DNA from: Leucobacter celer subsp. astrifaciens
GTDB lineage: Bacteria; Actinomycetota; Actinomycetes; Actinomycetales; Microbacteriaceae
Assembly (NCBI RefSeq): GCF_001273835.1
Contig: NZ_JHEI01000132.1
Location: 124,001 to 188,000, forward strand
Length of the DNA stretch: 64,000 nt
Reading direction: 5' to 3'
A model generated the notes under the pieces. The model was not told the origin of the DNA and did not search any database. It saw only the letters and a program-made list of their open reading frames with translations. The stretch's first letter is position 1; every line of letters begins with the position of its first letter. Below are positions 1-7,850 of this stretch, in pieces. Made by a program: the position numbers and the translations under genes.

Positions 1-150
1 GCCGAGGTCGGCGGGCCGCGACTCGATGAGCGTCCCTCCCATGGCGAAGACCGCGCTGCGCAGGCCGAGCTGCGTCGCGAGCGTGCTCAGCACCCCGCGC
101 ACGCCGGAGTAGGCGGCGGCGCGGATGAGGCGTTCGAGCAGTTCGTCCAT
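1..150 (-). CDS. N-terminal fragment of an unidentified protein, cut by the window edge
   Basis: A minus-strand frame opens at the ATG at 150 and stays open for 50 codons to the left edge. It begins MDELLERLIRAAAYSGVRG and continues through a GVLSTLATQLGL-like stretch and a SAVFAMGGTLIESRPADLG stretch. The pattern (short helix, then a sentence like 'Gxxx.LA..LG..v.v....G.li') is loosely reminiscent of the N-terminal domain of PucR/CdaR-type regulators, but 50 residues are too few to assign a family. There is no Shine-Dalgarno sequence; a TACTAT -10-like hexamer lies 6 nt upstream of the ATG, so the start looks leaderless. It is divergent in position from, but on the same strand as, the TetR gene to its right. 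Confidence 0.55.
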   Translation of the reverse strand, partial: MDELLERLIRAAAYSGVRGVLSTLATQLGLRSAVFAMGGTLIESRPADLG

Positions 151-180
151 ATATCGATAGTACAGCTGTTTACTTAAATA
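151..180 (-). promoter_or_regulatory. Probable leaderless promoter of the left-edge gene
   Basis: Read on the minus strand, TACTAT (157-162) sits 6 nt before the ATG at 150, and an AT-rich stretch lies further upstream. The spacing puts the transcription start at or next to the start codon, as at several other genes in this window. Confidence 0.4.
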
Positions 181-195
181 ACCGGCTTGTGTGGT

Positions 196-759
196 TCAGT
201 CGAGTTCGAGGAGCTTCTCGATGGCCGGCCGGATCTCCTCGGCGGTGACCGTGTCTCCGCCGAGGATCACCTGGGTGAGTGCGCCTTCCAGGAGGAGCCC
301 GATCGCTCGGGCGGCCGAGCGGGGGCAGTAGTCCTCGATGAGCCGCACCATCGTCCAGTCGGCGACCTCGCTGCGCAGCGCCTTGCGGGAGAAGGTGCTC
401 ACGTAGACGCCGTACCCCTCGAACAGCGACTCGCGCCAGTCCGTCGTGATCTCCTCGAGCATCGCGGCGATCCCGCCCGCCACGCCGAGTTCGGGGATCA
501 GCCGCTCGAGCGTCTCGCGGAAGTGGGCATCGCTGGTCTCGCGCAGCGAGTGGATGGTGGAGACGAGCAGGTCGTCCTTGTCCGAGAAGTAGTACGTCGT
601 CGAGCCGAGGGGCACGCCGGCCTCGGCGGCCACCGAGCGGAAGGTGACCGCGTCGATGCCGTGGCTGCCGATGATGCGCGCGGTGGCCTCGATGATGCGC
701 TGCTGCCGCAGGGGGTCGTTCTTGGATCCCTTGCGCGTGGATCGGGTGGGCTCGCTCAC
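196..759 (-). CDS. TetR/AcrR family transcriptional repressor
   Basis: 187 residues, the usual TetR length. The N-terminal helix-turn-helix spans about residues 15-65 (RQQRIIEATARIIGSHG, then TFRSVAAEAGVPLGSTTYYF, then SDKDDLL), which is the classic TetR signature including the YYF recognition-helix end. The C-terminal half is all-helical and variable, as expected of a ligand-binding domain. The gene is transcribed away from the HpaB-type monooxygenase gene that begins at 912, and the 152-bp divergent gap holds the likely operator. By analogy with the family it probably represses the neighbouring hydroxylase genes and itself until a substrate or pathway intermediate binds; that role is inferred from position only. 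Confidence 0.85.
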   Translation of the reverse strand: MSEPTRSTRKGSKNDPLRQQRIIEATARIIGSHGIDAVTFRSVAAEAGVPLGSTTYYFSDKDDLLVSTIHSLRETSDAHFRETLERLIPELGVAGGIAAMLEEITTDWRESLFEGYGVYVSTFSRKALRSEVADWTMVRLIEDYCPRSAARAIGLLLEGALTQVILGGDTVTAEEIRPAIEKLLELD

Positions 760-844
760 CCGATCAGCCTATGCCAGAGGGCTCGCGGGTCGCGGACGTT
801 CGGGGTCTTGCGGAGGCGACGGAGGTGGCGCTAGCCTAAAGTGT

Positions 845-856
845 GTACAAACGTAC
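845..856. promoter_or_regulatory. Candidate TetR operator in the TetR/hpaB divergent gap
   Basis: GTAC-AAAC-GTAC, a short inverted repeat, lies between the divergent TetR (start 759) and hydroxylase (start 912) genes. The arms are only 4 bp, so this is a weak call based mainly on location. Confidence 0.25.
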
Positions 857-911
857 GCAAATATTCGAAGCGCTCCGGATCCCCGGGGCGGAAGCAGGAA
901 GGACGATCGCC

Positions 912-2507
912 ATGCGCGACGGTTCGAACGAAGAAGTTGCCGGACCCGCCTCTCGCGTGCAGACCGGAGAGGAGTTCCTGGAGAGCCTGCGCGACGGCCG
1001 CGAGGTGTGGATCTACGGCGAGCGCGTCGACGACGTCACCACCCACCCGGCCTTCCGCAACTCCGCGAGGTCGCTCGCGGACCTCTACGACAGGATGCAC
1101 GCGCCCGAGAGCTTCGACGTGATGAACGTACCCACCGACACGGGGAGCGGAGGGACCACCCACCCCTTCTTCAAGGTGGCGCGCAGCGGCGAGGATCTGC
1201 GGCGGGGCCGCGACGCGATCTCCTGCTGGCAGGAGCGGGTGTTCGGCTGGATGGGCCGCACTCCCGACTACAAGGCCGCGCTGATCACCACGCTGGGCGA
1301 GAACCCCGACTACTTCGGCGAGTACGCCGGCAACGCGCGCGCCTGGTACGGCCGGGTGCAGGATCGCGTGCTGCACATCGGGCACGCGATCGTCAACCCG
1401 CCGGTCGACCGCTCGCTGCCGGTGTCCGAGTCGAAGGACGTCTTCGTGCACGTCGATCGCGAGACGGACAACGGGCTGATCGTGAGCGGGGCCAAGGTGG
1501 TCGCGACCGGCTCCCCGACGACGCAGTACGTCTACGTGTCGAAGAGCGGCGGGGCGCCGGTGACGGAGCGGTCGATGGCCCTCACCTTCATCGCCCCGGT
1601 CTCCGGCACGGGCATCAGCATGATCAGCCGCGCCTCGTACGAGAGCGTCGCCGCGCGGGCGGCGAGCCCCTTCGACTACCCGCTGAGCTCCCGCCTCGAC
1701 GAGAACGACGCGATCCTCGTGTTCGACGAGGCGCTGATCCCCTGGGAGAACGTGCTGATCTACGACACCGAGCGCATCAACGAGTTCGACGAGGTCTCGG
1801 GGTGGACGTCGAGAGCGATCTTCCAGGCCGCCACCCGCTTCGGGGTCAAGCTCGACTTCTTCATCGGCGCGCTCTCCAAGGCCCTCGAGATCACCGGGGC
1901 TGGAGGCTTCCGCGGCGTGCAGGCCGGTCTCGGGGAGGTCATCGCCTACCGCCACGCCGTGAACGGCATCCGGGACGGGATGATCGAGCACGCCCGGCCG
2001 GGATGGAGTCCCGACTCGCTGGCCCCCGCGGCGGGCTACGGCTTCGCGTATGCCGCGATGGCGCCCGCCATGTATCGCAGGATCCGCGAGATCATCGAGA
2101 CCGTCGTGGCCTCGGGGCTCATCTACCTCAACTCGAACGCCGTGGACTTCGAGACGCCCGAGCTGCGCCCGTACCTCGACCGCTACCTGCGCGGCACCGG
2201 CGGCAGGACGGCGCTCGACCGCTCCAAGATCATGAAGCTGCTCTGGGACGCGGTCGGCTCGGAGTTCGGCGCCCGTCACGAGCTCTACGAGTTGAACTAC
2301 TTCGGACAGCCGGAGATCAACCACCTCACGCTGAACGAGCTGGCGAAGCACGACGGCACGCTGGATCACGCCCGACACCTCGTCGAGACCTGCCTCGACG
2401 AGTACGACCTGCGCGGGTGGACGGGCGGACGATTCGTCACACCCGACGACGTCAACTTCATCGCGCAGCGGTCGGGAGGGGCGCGTCGTGACCGAGCACG
2501 CGCATGA
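912..2507 (+). CDS. 4-hydroxyphenylacetate 3-monooxygenase (HpaB) family oxygenase component
   Basis: 531 residues from the ATG at 912, which has AGGAAGGA 8 nt upstream; an in-frame GTG at 843 would run through the putative operator and lacks a ribosome site, so it was not used. HpaB-family features include the segment GRTPDYKAA near residue 115 and the long acyl-CoA-dehydrogenase-like fold ending in a C-terminal helical region. Family members (HpaB, phenol or chlorophenol hydroxylases such as TftD/HadA) use FADH2 supplied by a separate reductase to hydroxylate phenolic rings ortho to an existing hydroxyl or at a halogen-bearing carbon. The reductase gene overlaps its 3' end by 20 bp. The true substrate is unknown; a phenol or other activated aromatic is expected from the family. 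Confidence 0.85.
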   Translation: MRDGSNEEVAGPASRVQTGEEFLESLRDGREVWIYGERVDDVTTHPAFRNSARSLADLYDRMHAPESFDVMNVPTDTGSGGTTHPFFKVARSGEDLRRGRDAISCWQERVFGWMGRTPDYKAALITTLGENPDYFGEYAGNARAWYGRVQDRVLHIGHAIVNPPVDRSLPVSESKDVFVHVDRETDNGLIVSGAKVVATGSPTTQYVYVSKSGGAPVTERSMALTFIAPVSGTGISMISRASYESVAARAASPFDYPLSSRLDENDAILVFDEALIPWENVLIYDTERINEFDEVSGWTSRAIFQAATRFGVKLDFFIGALSKALEITGAGGFRGVQAGLGEVIAYRHAVNGIRDGMIEHARPGWSPDSLAPAAGYGFAYAAMAPAMYRRIREIIETVVASGLIYLNSNAVDFETPELRPYLDRYLRGTGGRTALDRSKIMKLLWDAVGSEFGARHELYELNYFGQPEINHLTLNELAKHDGTLDHARHLVETCLDEYDLRGWTGGRFVTPDDVNFIAQRSGGARRDRARA

Positions 2508-3006
2508 GGCGTCCGGGGAGCGGACCCTGGAGCTCTTCCGCAGCACATTCCGCCGGCACGCGGGTGGGGTCGTCGTGCTGACCGCCAACGACGCCGCGGG
2601 CGAGCCGGTGGGTTTCACCGCGACCTCGCTGGCCTCGCTGTCCGCGGTGCCCGCGCGCGCGACCTTCAACGTGATCAAGCGATCCCACGGCTACCGAGCG
2701 GTCGCCGTCGGCAACAGCGTCGCCGTGAACTTCCTCGGCGCCGAGTCCTCCGAGCTCGGAGCCCTGTTCGCCGGCCCGTTCGAGCACCGCTTCGTCGGCG
2801 ATCACTGGCACTTCGAGGACGGACTGCCGGTCGTCGACGCCGCGGTCGTGCGACTGATCACCGAGGTCGTCGAGGTGTACGACCAGGGGCGCAACGCGAT
2901 CGTGGTGGTCGAGATCAAGGACGGGCGGATCTGCCGGGAGCAGGCGCCGCTGCTGTACCACGACCGCCGCTTCGGCACGGTCGCGCCGCTCGCGGGGCCC
3001 GCCTGA
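2488..3006 (+). CDS. HpaC/RutF-type flavin reductase component
   Basis: 172 residues. The GTG start at 2488 is preceded by GGGAGGGG and lies inside the end of the hydroxylase gene (20-bp overlap), implying translational coupling. Flavin reductase-like domain over nearly the whole length: TFRRHAGGVVVLTA at the N-terminus, the signature GFTATSLASLSAVPA, the NFLG segment and the C-terminal PLLYHDRRFG typical of HpaC, RutF and related split-barrel reductases. It should reduce FAD or FMN with NAD(P)H and feed the reduced flavin to the HpaB-like oxygenase. It could also serve the luciferase-like monooxygenase at 11554, which has no reductase of its own. Confidence 0.88.
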   Translation: MTEHAHEASGERTLELFRSTFRRHAGGVVVLTANDAAGEPVGFTATSLASLSAVPARATFNVIKRSHGYRAVAVGNSVAVNFLGAESSELGALFAGPFEHRFVGDHWHFEDGLPVVDAAVVRLITEVVEVYDQGRNAIVVVEIKDGRICREQAPLLYHDRRFGTVAPLAGPA

Positions 3007-3077
3007 CGCGGTGCCGCATGGCAGAGTAGGTGGAGCGGGGCGTGCGGCCCCGCTCCACCGATCCTGTCAGGAGTGAG

Positions 3078-3641
3078 ATGAGTCACCTGGTCGATGCGAT
3101 CGCCGCGAACCTGAGAAGACTGCGGGAGCAGAGCGGCTTCTCGCTCTCCCGCCTCGCCTCCCTCTCCGGTGTCGGCAAGACCACGCTCTCGCAAATCGAG
3201 CTCGGCAACGGCAACCCCACGATCGGCACGCTCGAGGCGCTGGCCGGGGTGCTCGGCGTCGATGCCGCGGAGCTGCTCGCGCCGGCCGGGCCCGCCTCCC
3301 GGCTCATGGTCGTGCGGAGGGGCGAGGGGACCGGGGTCGGCAGCGGGGGTGCGGGGGGCAATCTCGTGCACGCCCGTGGAGCGGGCTCGCTGACGCTCGA
3401 GTTCCATCGGCTCGAGCTCGAGCCCGGTGCGCGCGACGCGTCCGCCAGTCACGGCTCGGGGGCGCACGAGCACGTCTGCGTCGCGCGCGGGCGGATCGGA
3501 GTGGCGGTCGACGGTCGGGAGGAGGTGCTCGAGGCCGGCGACTACGCCTCGTTCCCCTCCGACCGGGTGCACGTGTGGCGCAACGCCGGGGAGGAGCCGG
3601 CCGAGTTCTGGGTGGCGGTCACGCTGCCGCGGCACGAGTAG
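3078..3641 (+). CDS. XRE family regulator with C-terminal cupin sensor domain
   Basis: 187 residues from the ATG at 3078, which has CAGGAG upstream. Residues about 8-62 form an XRE/Cro helix-turn-helix (LRRLREQSGFSLSRLASLSG, then KTTLSQIELGNGNPTIGTLEALAGVLGV). Residues about 110-187 form a cupin: SHGSGAHEHVCVARG and the LEAGDYASFPSDRVHVWRN motif. Such proteins are usually repressors or activators of an adjacent small-molecule pathway, with the cupin sensing a ligand. It is a paralogue of the regulator at 14364-14933 (shared SHG.GA.EHV and EEVLEAGDYA segments), so the island has two related controllers. It may act on the operator just downstream in front of the P450 fusion gene. Confidence 0.85.
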   Translation: MSHLVDAIAANLRRLREQSGFSLSRLASLSGVGKTTLSQIELGNGNPTIGTLEALAGVLGVDAAELLAPAGPASRLMVVRRGEGTGVGSGGAGGNLVHARGAGSLTLEFHRLELEPGARDASASHGSGAHEHVCVARGRIGVAVDGREEVLEAGDYASFPSDRVHVWRNAGEEPAEFWVAVTLPRHE

Positions 3642-3669
3642 GCCTTCCGGTTCGTTCGGTTTAATGATA

Positions 3670-3697
3670 CCTTCGTATCAATCAAGCGATACGAAGG
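3670..3697. promoter_or_regulatory. Inverted-repeat operator in front of the P450 fusion gene
   Basis: Perfect 10-bp arms CCTTCGTATC (3670-3679) and GATACGAAGG (3688-3697), separated by 8 nt. The right arm runs into the GAAGGAG ribosome site of the gene starting at 3705, so a bound repressor would block both transcription and access to the start. The regulator is not proven; the XRE-cupin protein encoded immediately upstream and the TetR at 196 are the nearest candidates. Confidence 0.65.
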
Positions 3698-3704
3698 AGT
3701 TTCC

Positions 3705-5921
3705 GTGCCCGCACCGTCGTTTCTCGCCGACATCACTCTCGAGCAGCTCGAGGACGACCCCTATCCGATCTACGCCCGCCTGCGGGCGGAGGCGCCGGTC
3801 GCCTGGATCCCGGCCGCGGGCGTCTGGTTCATCACGGGCTTCGACGACTGCGCGGCGCTCGGCTCGGGGGAGCAGGGCACGACCGGCGCCACCTCCCATC
3901 CCACGCTCCAGCGCGTCTTCGGCGCTCCCAACGTGCTCACCTCGAGCGGCGAGGAGCACGACGAGATCCGTCGCGGCGTCGATCCCCGGCTGCAGCCCCG
4001 CCCAGTGCTCGACATGGTCGACGAGGTGCTGCGTCCCATCGCCAGGGGGTACGCGCAGCGGCTGCGGAGTGCGACCGGCGCCGAGCTGATGAGCGAGTAC
4101 TTCGAGCCCGTGAGCGTGGAGTCCCTACGTCACGTGATGGGCCTCGCCGATCTCATCGACACCGCGACGCTGCGGCGATGGTTCCACGATCTGAACGGCG
4201 GTATCGCCAACTTCGGGCTCGACCCGGAAGCCTTCGCGGTCGCTGATCGAGCCACCCGCGAGATCGAGGCGGTCGTGCGCCCCCGCCTCGCCGAGCTGGC
4301 CGAGCATCCGGACGACTCGATGCTCTCCCATATGCTGTGGGCCGGCCGCGAGGCGGGCGACCCGCGCCCGGTCGAGATGCTGCTGCCCTCGCTCAAGGTG
4401 ATCCTGCTCGGGGGGATGCAGGAGCCCGGTCACGCGGCCGGGAGCACGCTGCTCGGGCTCTTCGAGCACCCCGAGCAGCTCGAGATGCTGCGCGCCGATC
4501 CCGCCGCCCGCATCCCCCAGGCCGTGTACGAGGGCATGCGCTGGATCGCGCCCATCGGAGCGGTGGAGCGCCAGACCACGCACGAGATCGCGCTGCACGG
4601 TGTCACGATCCCGGCGGACTCCATCGTGCAGATCGTGCTGGCCTCGGCCAACCGCGACGAGTCCCGCTTCCCCGACCCTGATCGCTTCATGATGGAGCGG
4701 GGCGAACGCGGCCACCAGGCCTTCGGCAACGGCGAGCACTTCTGTGCCGGGCACTTCTTCGCGAGGCAGGTGCAGCACGTCATGTTCGAAGAGCTGTTCC
4801 GCGCGGTGCCCGACATCGAGTTCGACCGCTCGCGGCCGCTCTCGGTGACGGGCTGGGTCTTCAGGGCGCCGAAGATCCTCCACGCGAAGTGGTCTCCGCG
4901 CGATCCGGAGCCCGAGCCGACGCCGACCCCGCTCGCCGAGCCGCTCGCGGCACCTGCCGCACCCGCGACCCCCGCGGTGCCCGACGGCCCGACACTGCTC
5001 GACGTGGTGGTCACGGGCATGCGCGTTGAGGCGCGGAACGTGCTCTCCCTCGAGCTGAGCCCCGCAGACGGCGTCGAGCTGCCGGGGTGGCGGCCGGGCG
5101 ATCACATCGAGCTGCACGGCGGGGACGGCGTCTTCCGCCAGTACTCGCTGTGCGGCGATCCGTCCGACCGCTCGGCCTATCGCGTCGCCGTGCTGCGCGA
5201 GGAGGCGGGACGCGGTTTCTCTCGGGACCTCCATGACACGGTGCGCCCGGGCGACGCCGTGCGCATCAGCGAGCCGCTGAGCCACTTCGCGCTCGCGCTC
5301 GACTCCCCGGTCGTGTTCGTCGCCGGCGGTATCGGCGTCACCCCGATCCTGCCCATGGGACGGGAAGCGCTGGCCGCGGGCCGGCTCGCGGGACTGCACT
5401 ACTGCGGGCGCTCGGCGCCGGCCATGGCGTTCCGCGCCGAGATCGCGGCGCTGGACGGCGAACTCCACGTGTCCGACGAGGGGAGCCGCGCCGAGCTGCG
5501 CGGCATCGTGGAGTCAGCGCGCAGGATCGGCGCCCGGGTCTACGCCTGCGGCCCCCAGGCCATGCTCGACCGGCTGCTCGGACTGGGTCGCGAACTCGAC
5601 GTCGAGATCGTGGTCGAGCACTTCACCGGCGTCGATGCGCACCGGGAGGGCGACCGGGAGTTCACCCTCGTGCTCGCGCGCAGCGGCCGCGCGGTGCCCG
5701 TGCGGGCCGACGGCACCGCGCTCGAGGCCGTGGAGGTGCTCGGCGCGGGCACCCGCTCCTCGTGCCGGGAGGGCAACTGCGGCTCGTGCGAGGTGCGGGT
5801 GCTCTCGGGCCGCGTCGAGCACCGGGACCTGCTGCTCACCGAGGCTCAGCGCGCGGCGAACGACCGCATGATGCTGTGCGTCTCCCGCGCCGTCGACGAC
5901 GAGGTCGTCATCGACCTGTGA
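3705..5921 (+). CDS. Self-sufficient cytochrome P450 fused to a phthalate-dioxygenase-reductase-type module
   Basis: 738 residues. Domain order: P450 (about 1-395), a Pro/Ala/Glu-rich linker (about 396-430), flavin-binding domain with RQYSLCGDP at about 478, NAD-binding domain with VFVAGGIGVTPI at about 536, and a C-terminal plant-type [2Fe-2S] ferredoxin with Cys687, Cys692, Cys695 and Cys725. The heme motif FGNGEHFCAG has its ligand at Cys347. The I-helix reads GGMQEPGHAAGSTLLGLF, which lacks the common acid-Thr pair and is the kind of sequence I associate with P450s acting on small aromatics or O-methyl groups. The same domain order occurs in class VII (CYP116B/P450RhF) enzymes, which need only NAD(P)H and oxygen. 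Start GTG 3705 follows GAAGGAG. Likely job: oxidative demethylation or hydroxylation in this island. It converges on, and overlaps by 14 bp, the next gene. Confidence 0.9.
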   Translation: MPAPSFLADITLEQLEDDPYPIYARLRAEAPVAWIPAAGVWFITGFDDCAALGSGEQGTTGATSHPTLQRVFGAPNVLTSSGEEHDEIRRGVDPRLQPRPVLDMVDEVLRPIARGYAQRLRSATGAELMSEYFEPVSVESLRHVMGLADLIDTATLRRWFHDLNGGIANFGLDPEAFAVADRATREIEAVVRPRLAELAEHPDDSMLSHMLWAGREAGDPRPVEMLLPSLKVILLGGMQEPGHAAGSTLLGLFEHPEQLEMLRADPAARIPQAVYEGMRWIAPIGAVERQTTHEIALHGVTIPADSIVQIVLASANRDESRFPDPDRFMMERGERGHQAFGNGEHFCAGHFFARQVQHVMFEELFRAVPDIEFDRSRPLSVTGWVFRAPKILHAKWSPRDPEPEPTPTPLAEPLAAPAAPATPAVPDGPTLLDVVVTGMRVEARNVLSLELSPADGVELPGWRPGDHIELHGGDGVFRQYSLCGDPSDRSAYRVAVLREEAGRGFSRDLHDTVRPGDAVRISEPLSHFALALDSPVVFVAGGIGVTPILPMGREALAAGRLAGLHYCGRSAPAMAFRAEIAALDGELHVSDEGSRAELRGIVESARRIGARVYACGPQAMLDRLLGLGRELDVEIVVEHFTGVDAHREGDREFTLVLARSGRAVPVRADGTALEAVEVLGAGTRSSCREGNCGSCEVRVLSGRVEHRDLLLTEAQRAANDRMMLCVSRAVDDEVVIDL

Positions 5922-6933
5922 CGGGTGCCGGGTAGCCGATCGCGGGCATCTCGGAGTGACGCACCCAGCCGGGTTCCGCGGCGACCACGTCCTCGAGGCG
6001 GTTGGCGACCTGGGCAGTCACCTGGTAATGCCCCTTGGAGAACTCGGTCCGCATGCGCATCGACGGCACGCCCTCGATCTCCCAGGTCTCGCCGCTCGCG
6101 TGCTGCTCGGGGTTCAGCCGGCCCGTCACGGTGAACTCGAGCAGGGGCTCGCCGGCGGCGACCGGCTCGCGACGGATGGTGTCGCGCACCCCGATGATCT
6201 CGCCGATGGCGATGTCCCGGCCGAGGGCGCTCGACGGCACCGGGCGCTCCGCGACGATCTGCTCGCTCGTCACGGTGCGTGGGGCATCGGGCAGGCCGAG
6301 GTGCTCGGCGAGGGCGTCGAGGGCCGGCAGGCCGAACGGGGGCCGCGGGTCGTCCTCCCGCCACGTGACCGTGGCGCTCTCGCCGCTCCCCGGATCGCCG
6401 ATGCCGAGAGAGGCCATGAGCTCCGGCCCGGCCGCCTCCGGATTCCACGTCGACTCCCACCGGATCGCGTCGACGCGGTGCGCGGCGCCCGCGAGCTGAG
6501 CGCCGAGGCCGATCCAGAACGCATCCTCGTGTCCGCCGCCGAAGATCGAGACGCCGTGCTCCCTCGCGAGGGCGTCGAGCCGCGCCGCCTCGCCGGGAGA
6601 CGTGCGCCAGGGATGCAGCGCCTCCTCGGCGATCGTGATGACGTTGAGGCCAGCGCGCACGCACCGCTCGATGAAGGGGGCGTGATCCGCGAGGTAGCTG
6701 TTGGTGGTGAGGACCGCGATGTTCGCGCCCGAGTCCCGCAGCACCGCGTCCGCGTCGTCGGAGACGATCACGCCGGTGTCGCGATCGAGGCCGATCACCT
6801 CGCCGAGGTCCCGGCCGACCTTCTGCGGGCTCCGGGCGATCGCGCCGACGACCGGCACGCCCCGCTCCAGGAGGAGCGCGGCGACCTCGCCGCCCATCGC
6901 CCCCACGCCGTAGATCACTGCTCTGATTGCCAT
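5908..6933 (-). CDS. Dihydrodipicolinate-reductase-like NAD(P)-dependent dehydrogenase (2,4-diaminopentanoate dehydrogenase type)
   Basis: 341 residues from the ATG at 6933, preceded by AAGGAGC. The N-terminus has a Rossmann nucleotide-binding loop (VIYGVGAMGGEVAALLL) and the chain then follows the pattern of the dihydrodipicolinate reductase/diaminopentanoate dehydrogenase superfamily (EEALHPW, GGGHEDAFWIGL, then an HYQVTAQVANRLEDVVAAEPGW ending). Relatives oxidatively deaminate amines or reduce imines with NAD(P). It is the last gene of a minus-strand run GcvT-like, purU, dehydrogenase. Its 3' end overlaps the P450 fusion gene by 14 bp, so the two convergent transcripts must share a termination zone. 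The substrate is unknown; an amine or imine intermediate of the island is a reasonable guess. Confidence 0.75.
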   Translation of the reverse strand: MAIRAVIYGVGAMGGEVAALLLERGVPVVGAIARSPQKVGRDLGEVIGLDRDTGVIVSDDADAVLRDSGANIAVLTTNSYLADHAPFIERCVRAGLNVITIAEEALHPWRTSPGEAARLDALAREHGVSIFGGGHEDAFWIGLGAQLAGAAHRVDAIRWESTWNPEAAGPELMASLGIGDPGSGESATVTWREDDPRPPFGLPALDALAEHLGLPDAPRTVTSEQIVAERPVPSSALGRDIAIGEIIGVRDTIRREPVAAGEPLLEFTVTGRLNPEQHASGETWEIEGVPSMRMRTEFSKGHYQVTAQVANRLEDVVAAEPGWVRHSEMPAIGYPAPVTGR

Positions 6934-6962
6934 GTTCTGCTCCTTCGCAGGTGGTGTTCGGT

Positions 6963-7850
6963 TCAGTCGAAGACGACCGTGCGGTGCCCGGTCAGCATGA
7001 CGCGGTCCTCCGCGTGGAGGCGCACCGCGCGGGTGAGCACCCGTCGCTCGACGTCGCGCCCGGTGCGCACGAGGTCGTCCTCCAGCTGGCGGTGCGACAC
7101 CCGCACGACGTTCTGCTCGATGATCGGCCCCTCGTCCAGGTCGCCCGTGACGTAGTGCGCGGTGGCCCCGATGAGCTTCACCCCTCGGTCGTAGGCCTGG
7201 TGGTAGGGCTTCGCGCCCTTGAACCCCGGCAGGAACGAGTGGTGGATGTTGATGATGCGGCCTGGGTAGCGGGCGCAGAAGTCGTCGCTGAGGATCTGCA
7301 TGTAGCGGGCCAGCACGATGAAGTCGGCGCCGGTCTCGGAGACGATGTCGTGGAGGCGCTCCTCCTGCCGCGCCTTCGTCTCGGCGGTGATCGGCAGCAG
7401 ATGGAAGGGGATCCCGTGCGGCTCCACCAGCGGCCGCAGCGCGTCGTGGTTGCCGACGACGGCGACGATCTCGACGGGGAGATCGCCCGAGCGCCAGTGG
7501 TAGAGCAGATCCCACAGGCAGTGATCCGCCTTGCTGACCATGATCACGACGCGGCGCAGCCGATCCCTGCGGCGCAGGGAGAGCACCGGATCGAAGCGGG
7601 CGAGCTCGGAGCGGAGGTCCGCGTCGAAGCGCGCCTCGCCGTCGGCCGGCACGTCGATCTCCATGCGCAGGGTGAACGTGCCGCTGCGCTCGTGCGCGTA
7701 CTGCGCGCTGTCGGTGATGTTCGCGCCGTGGGCGAAGACCGTCTGCGACACCGCGGCGACGATGCCGGGCTCGTCGGTGCAGCGCAGCGTCAGCACGTGC
7801 GGGACCTGCGCCGCCGCCGCACCGATCCCGGCGCCCGTCGTCGCGCTCAC
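6963..7850 (-). CDS. purU: Formyltetrahydrofolate deformylase
   Basis: 295 residues from the GTG at 7850. An N-terminal ACT domain (about residues 15-95, LTLRCTDEPGIVAAVSQTVFAHGANI) is followed by a formyltransferase-fold catalytic domain with INIHHSFLPGFKGAKPY and GATAHYVTGDLDEGPII, which carry the conserved His and Asp of PurU. It hydrolyses 10-formyl-THF to formate and THF, returning free folate. The GTGA start overlaps the stop of the upstream GcvT-like gene by 4 bp, so the two are co-translated. PurU next to a GcvT-like protein is the arrangement seen in clusters that strip methyl groups from nitrogen or oxygen (for example the pAO1 nicotine cluster), which supports a one-carbon disposal role here. 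Confidence 0.92.
   Translation of the reverse strand: MSATTGAGIGAAAAQVPHVLTLRCTDEPGIVAAVSQTVFAHGANITDSAQYAHERSGTFTLRMEIDVPADGEARFDADLRSELARFDPVLSLRRRDRLRRVVIMVSKADHCLWDLLYHWRSGDLPVEIVAVVGNHDALRPLVEPHGIPFHLLPITAETKARQEERLHDIVSETGADFIVLARYMQILSDDFCARYPGRIINIHHSFLPGFKGAKPYHQAYDRGVKLIGATAHYVTGDLDEGPIIEQNVVRVSHRQLEDDLVRTGRDVERRVLTRAVRLHAEDRVMLTGHRTVVFD

Noticed and set aside
843..911. Upstream GTG start for the HpaB-like gene
   Set aside because: It would encode 23 residues across the divergent promoter region and has no ribosome site, while the ATG at 912 has AGGAAGGA at good spacing.
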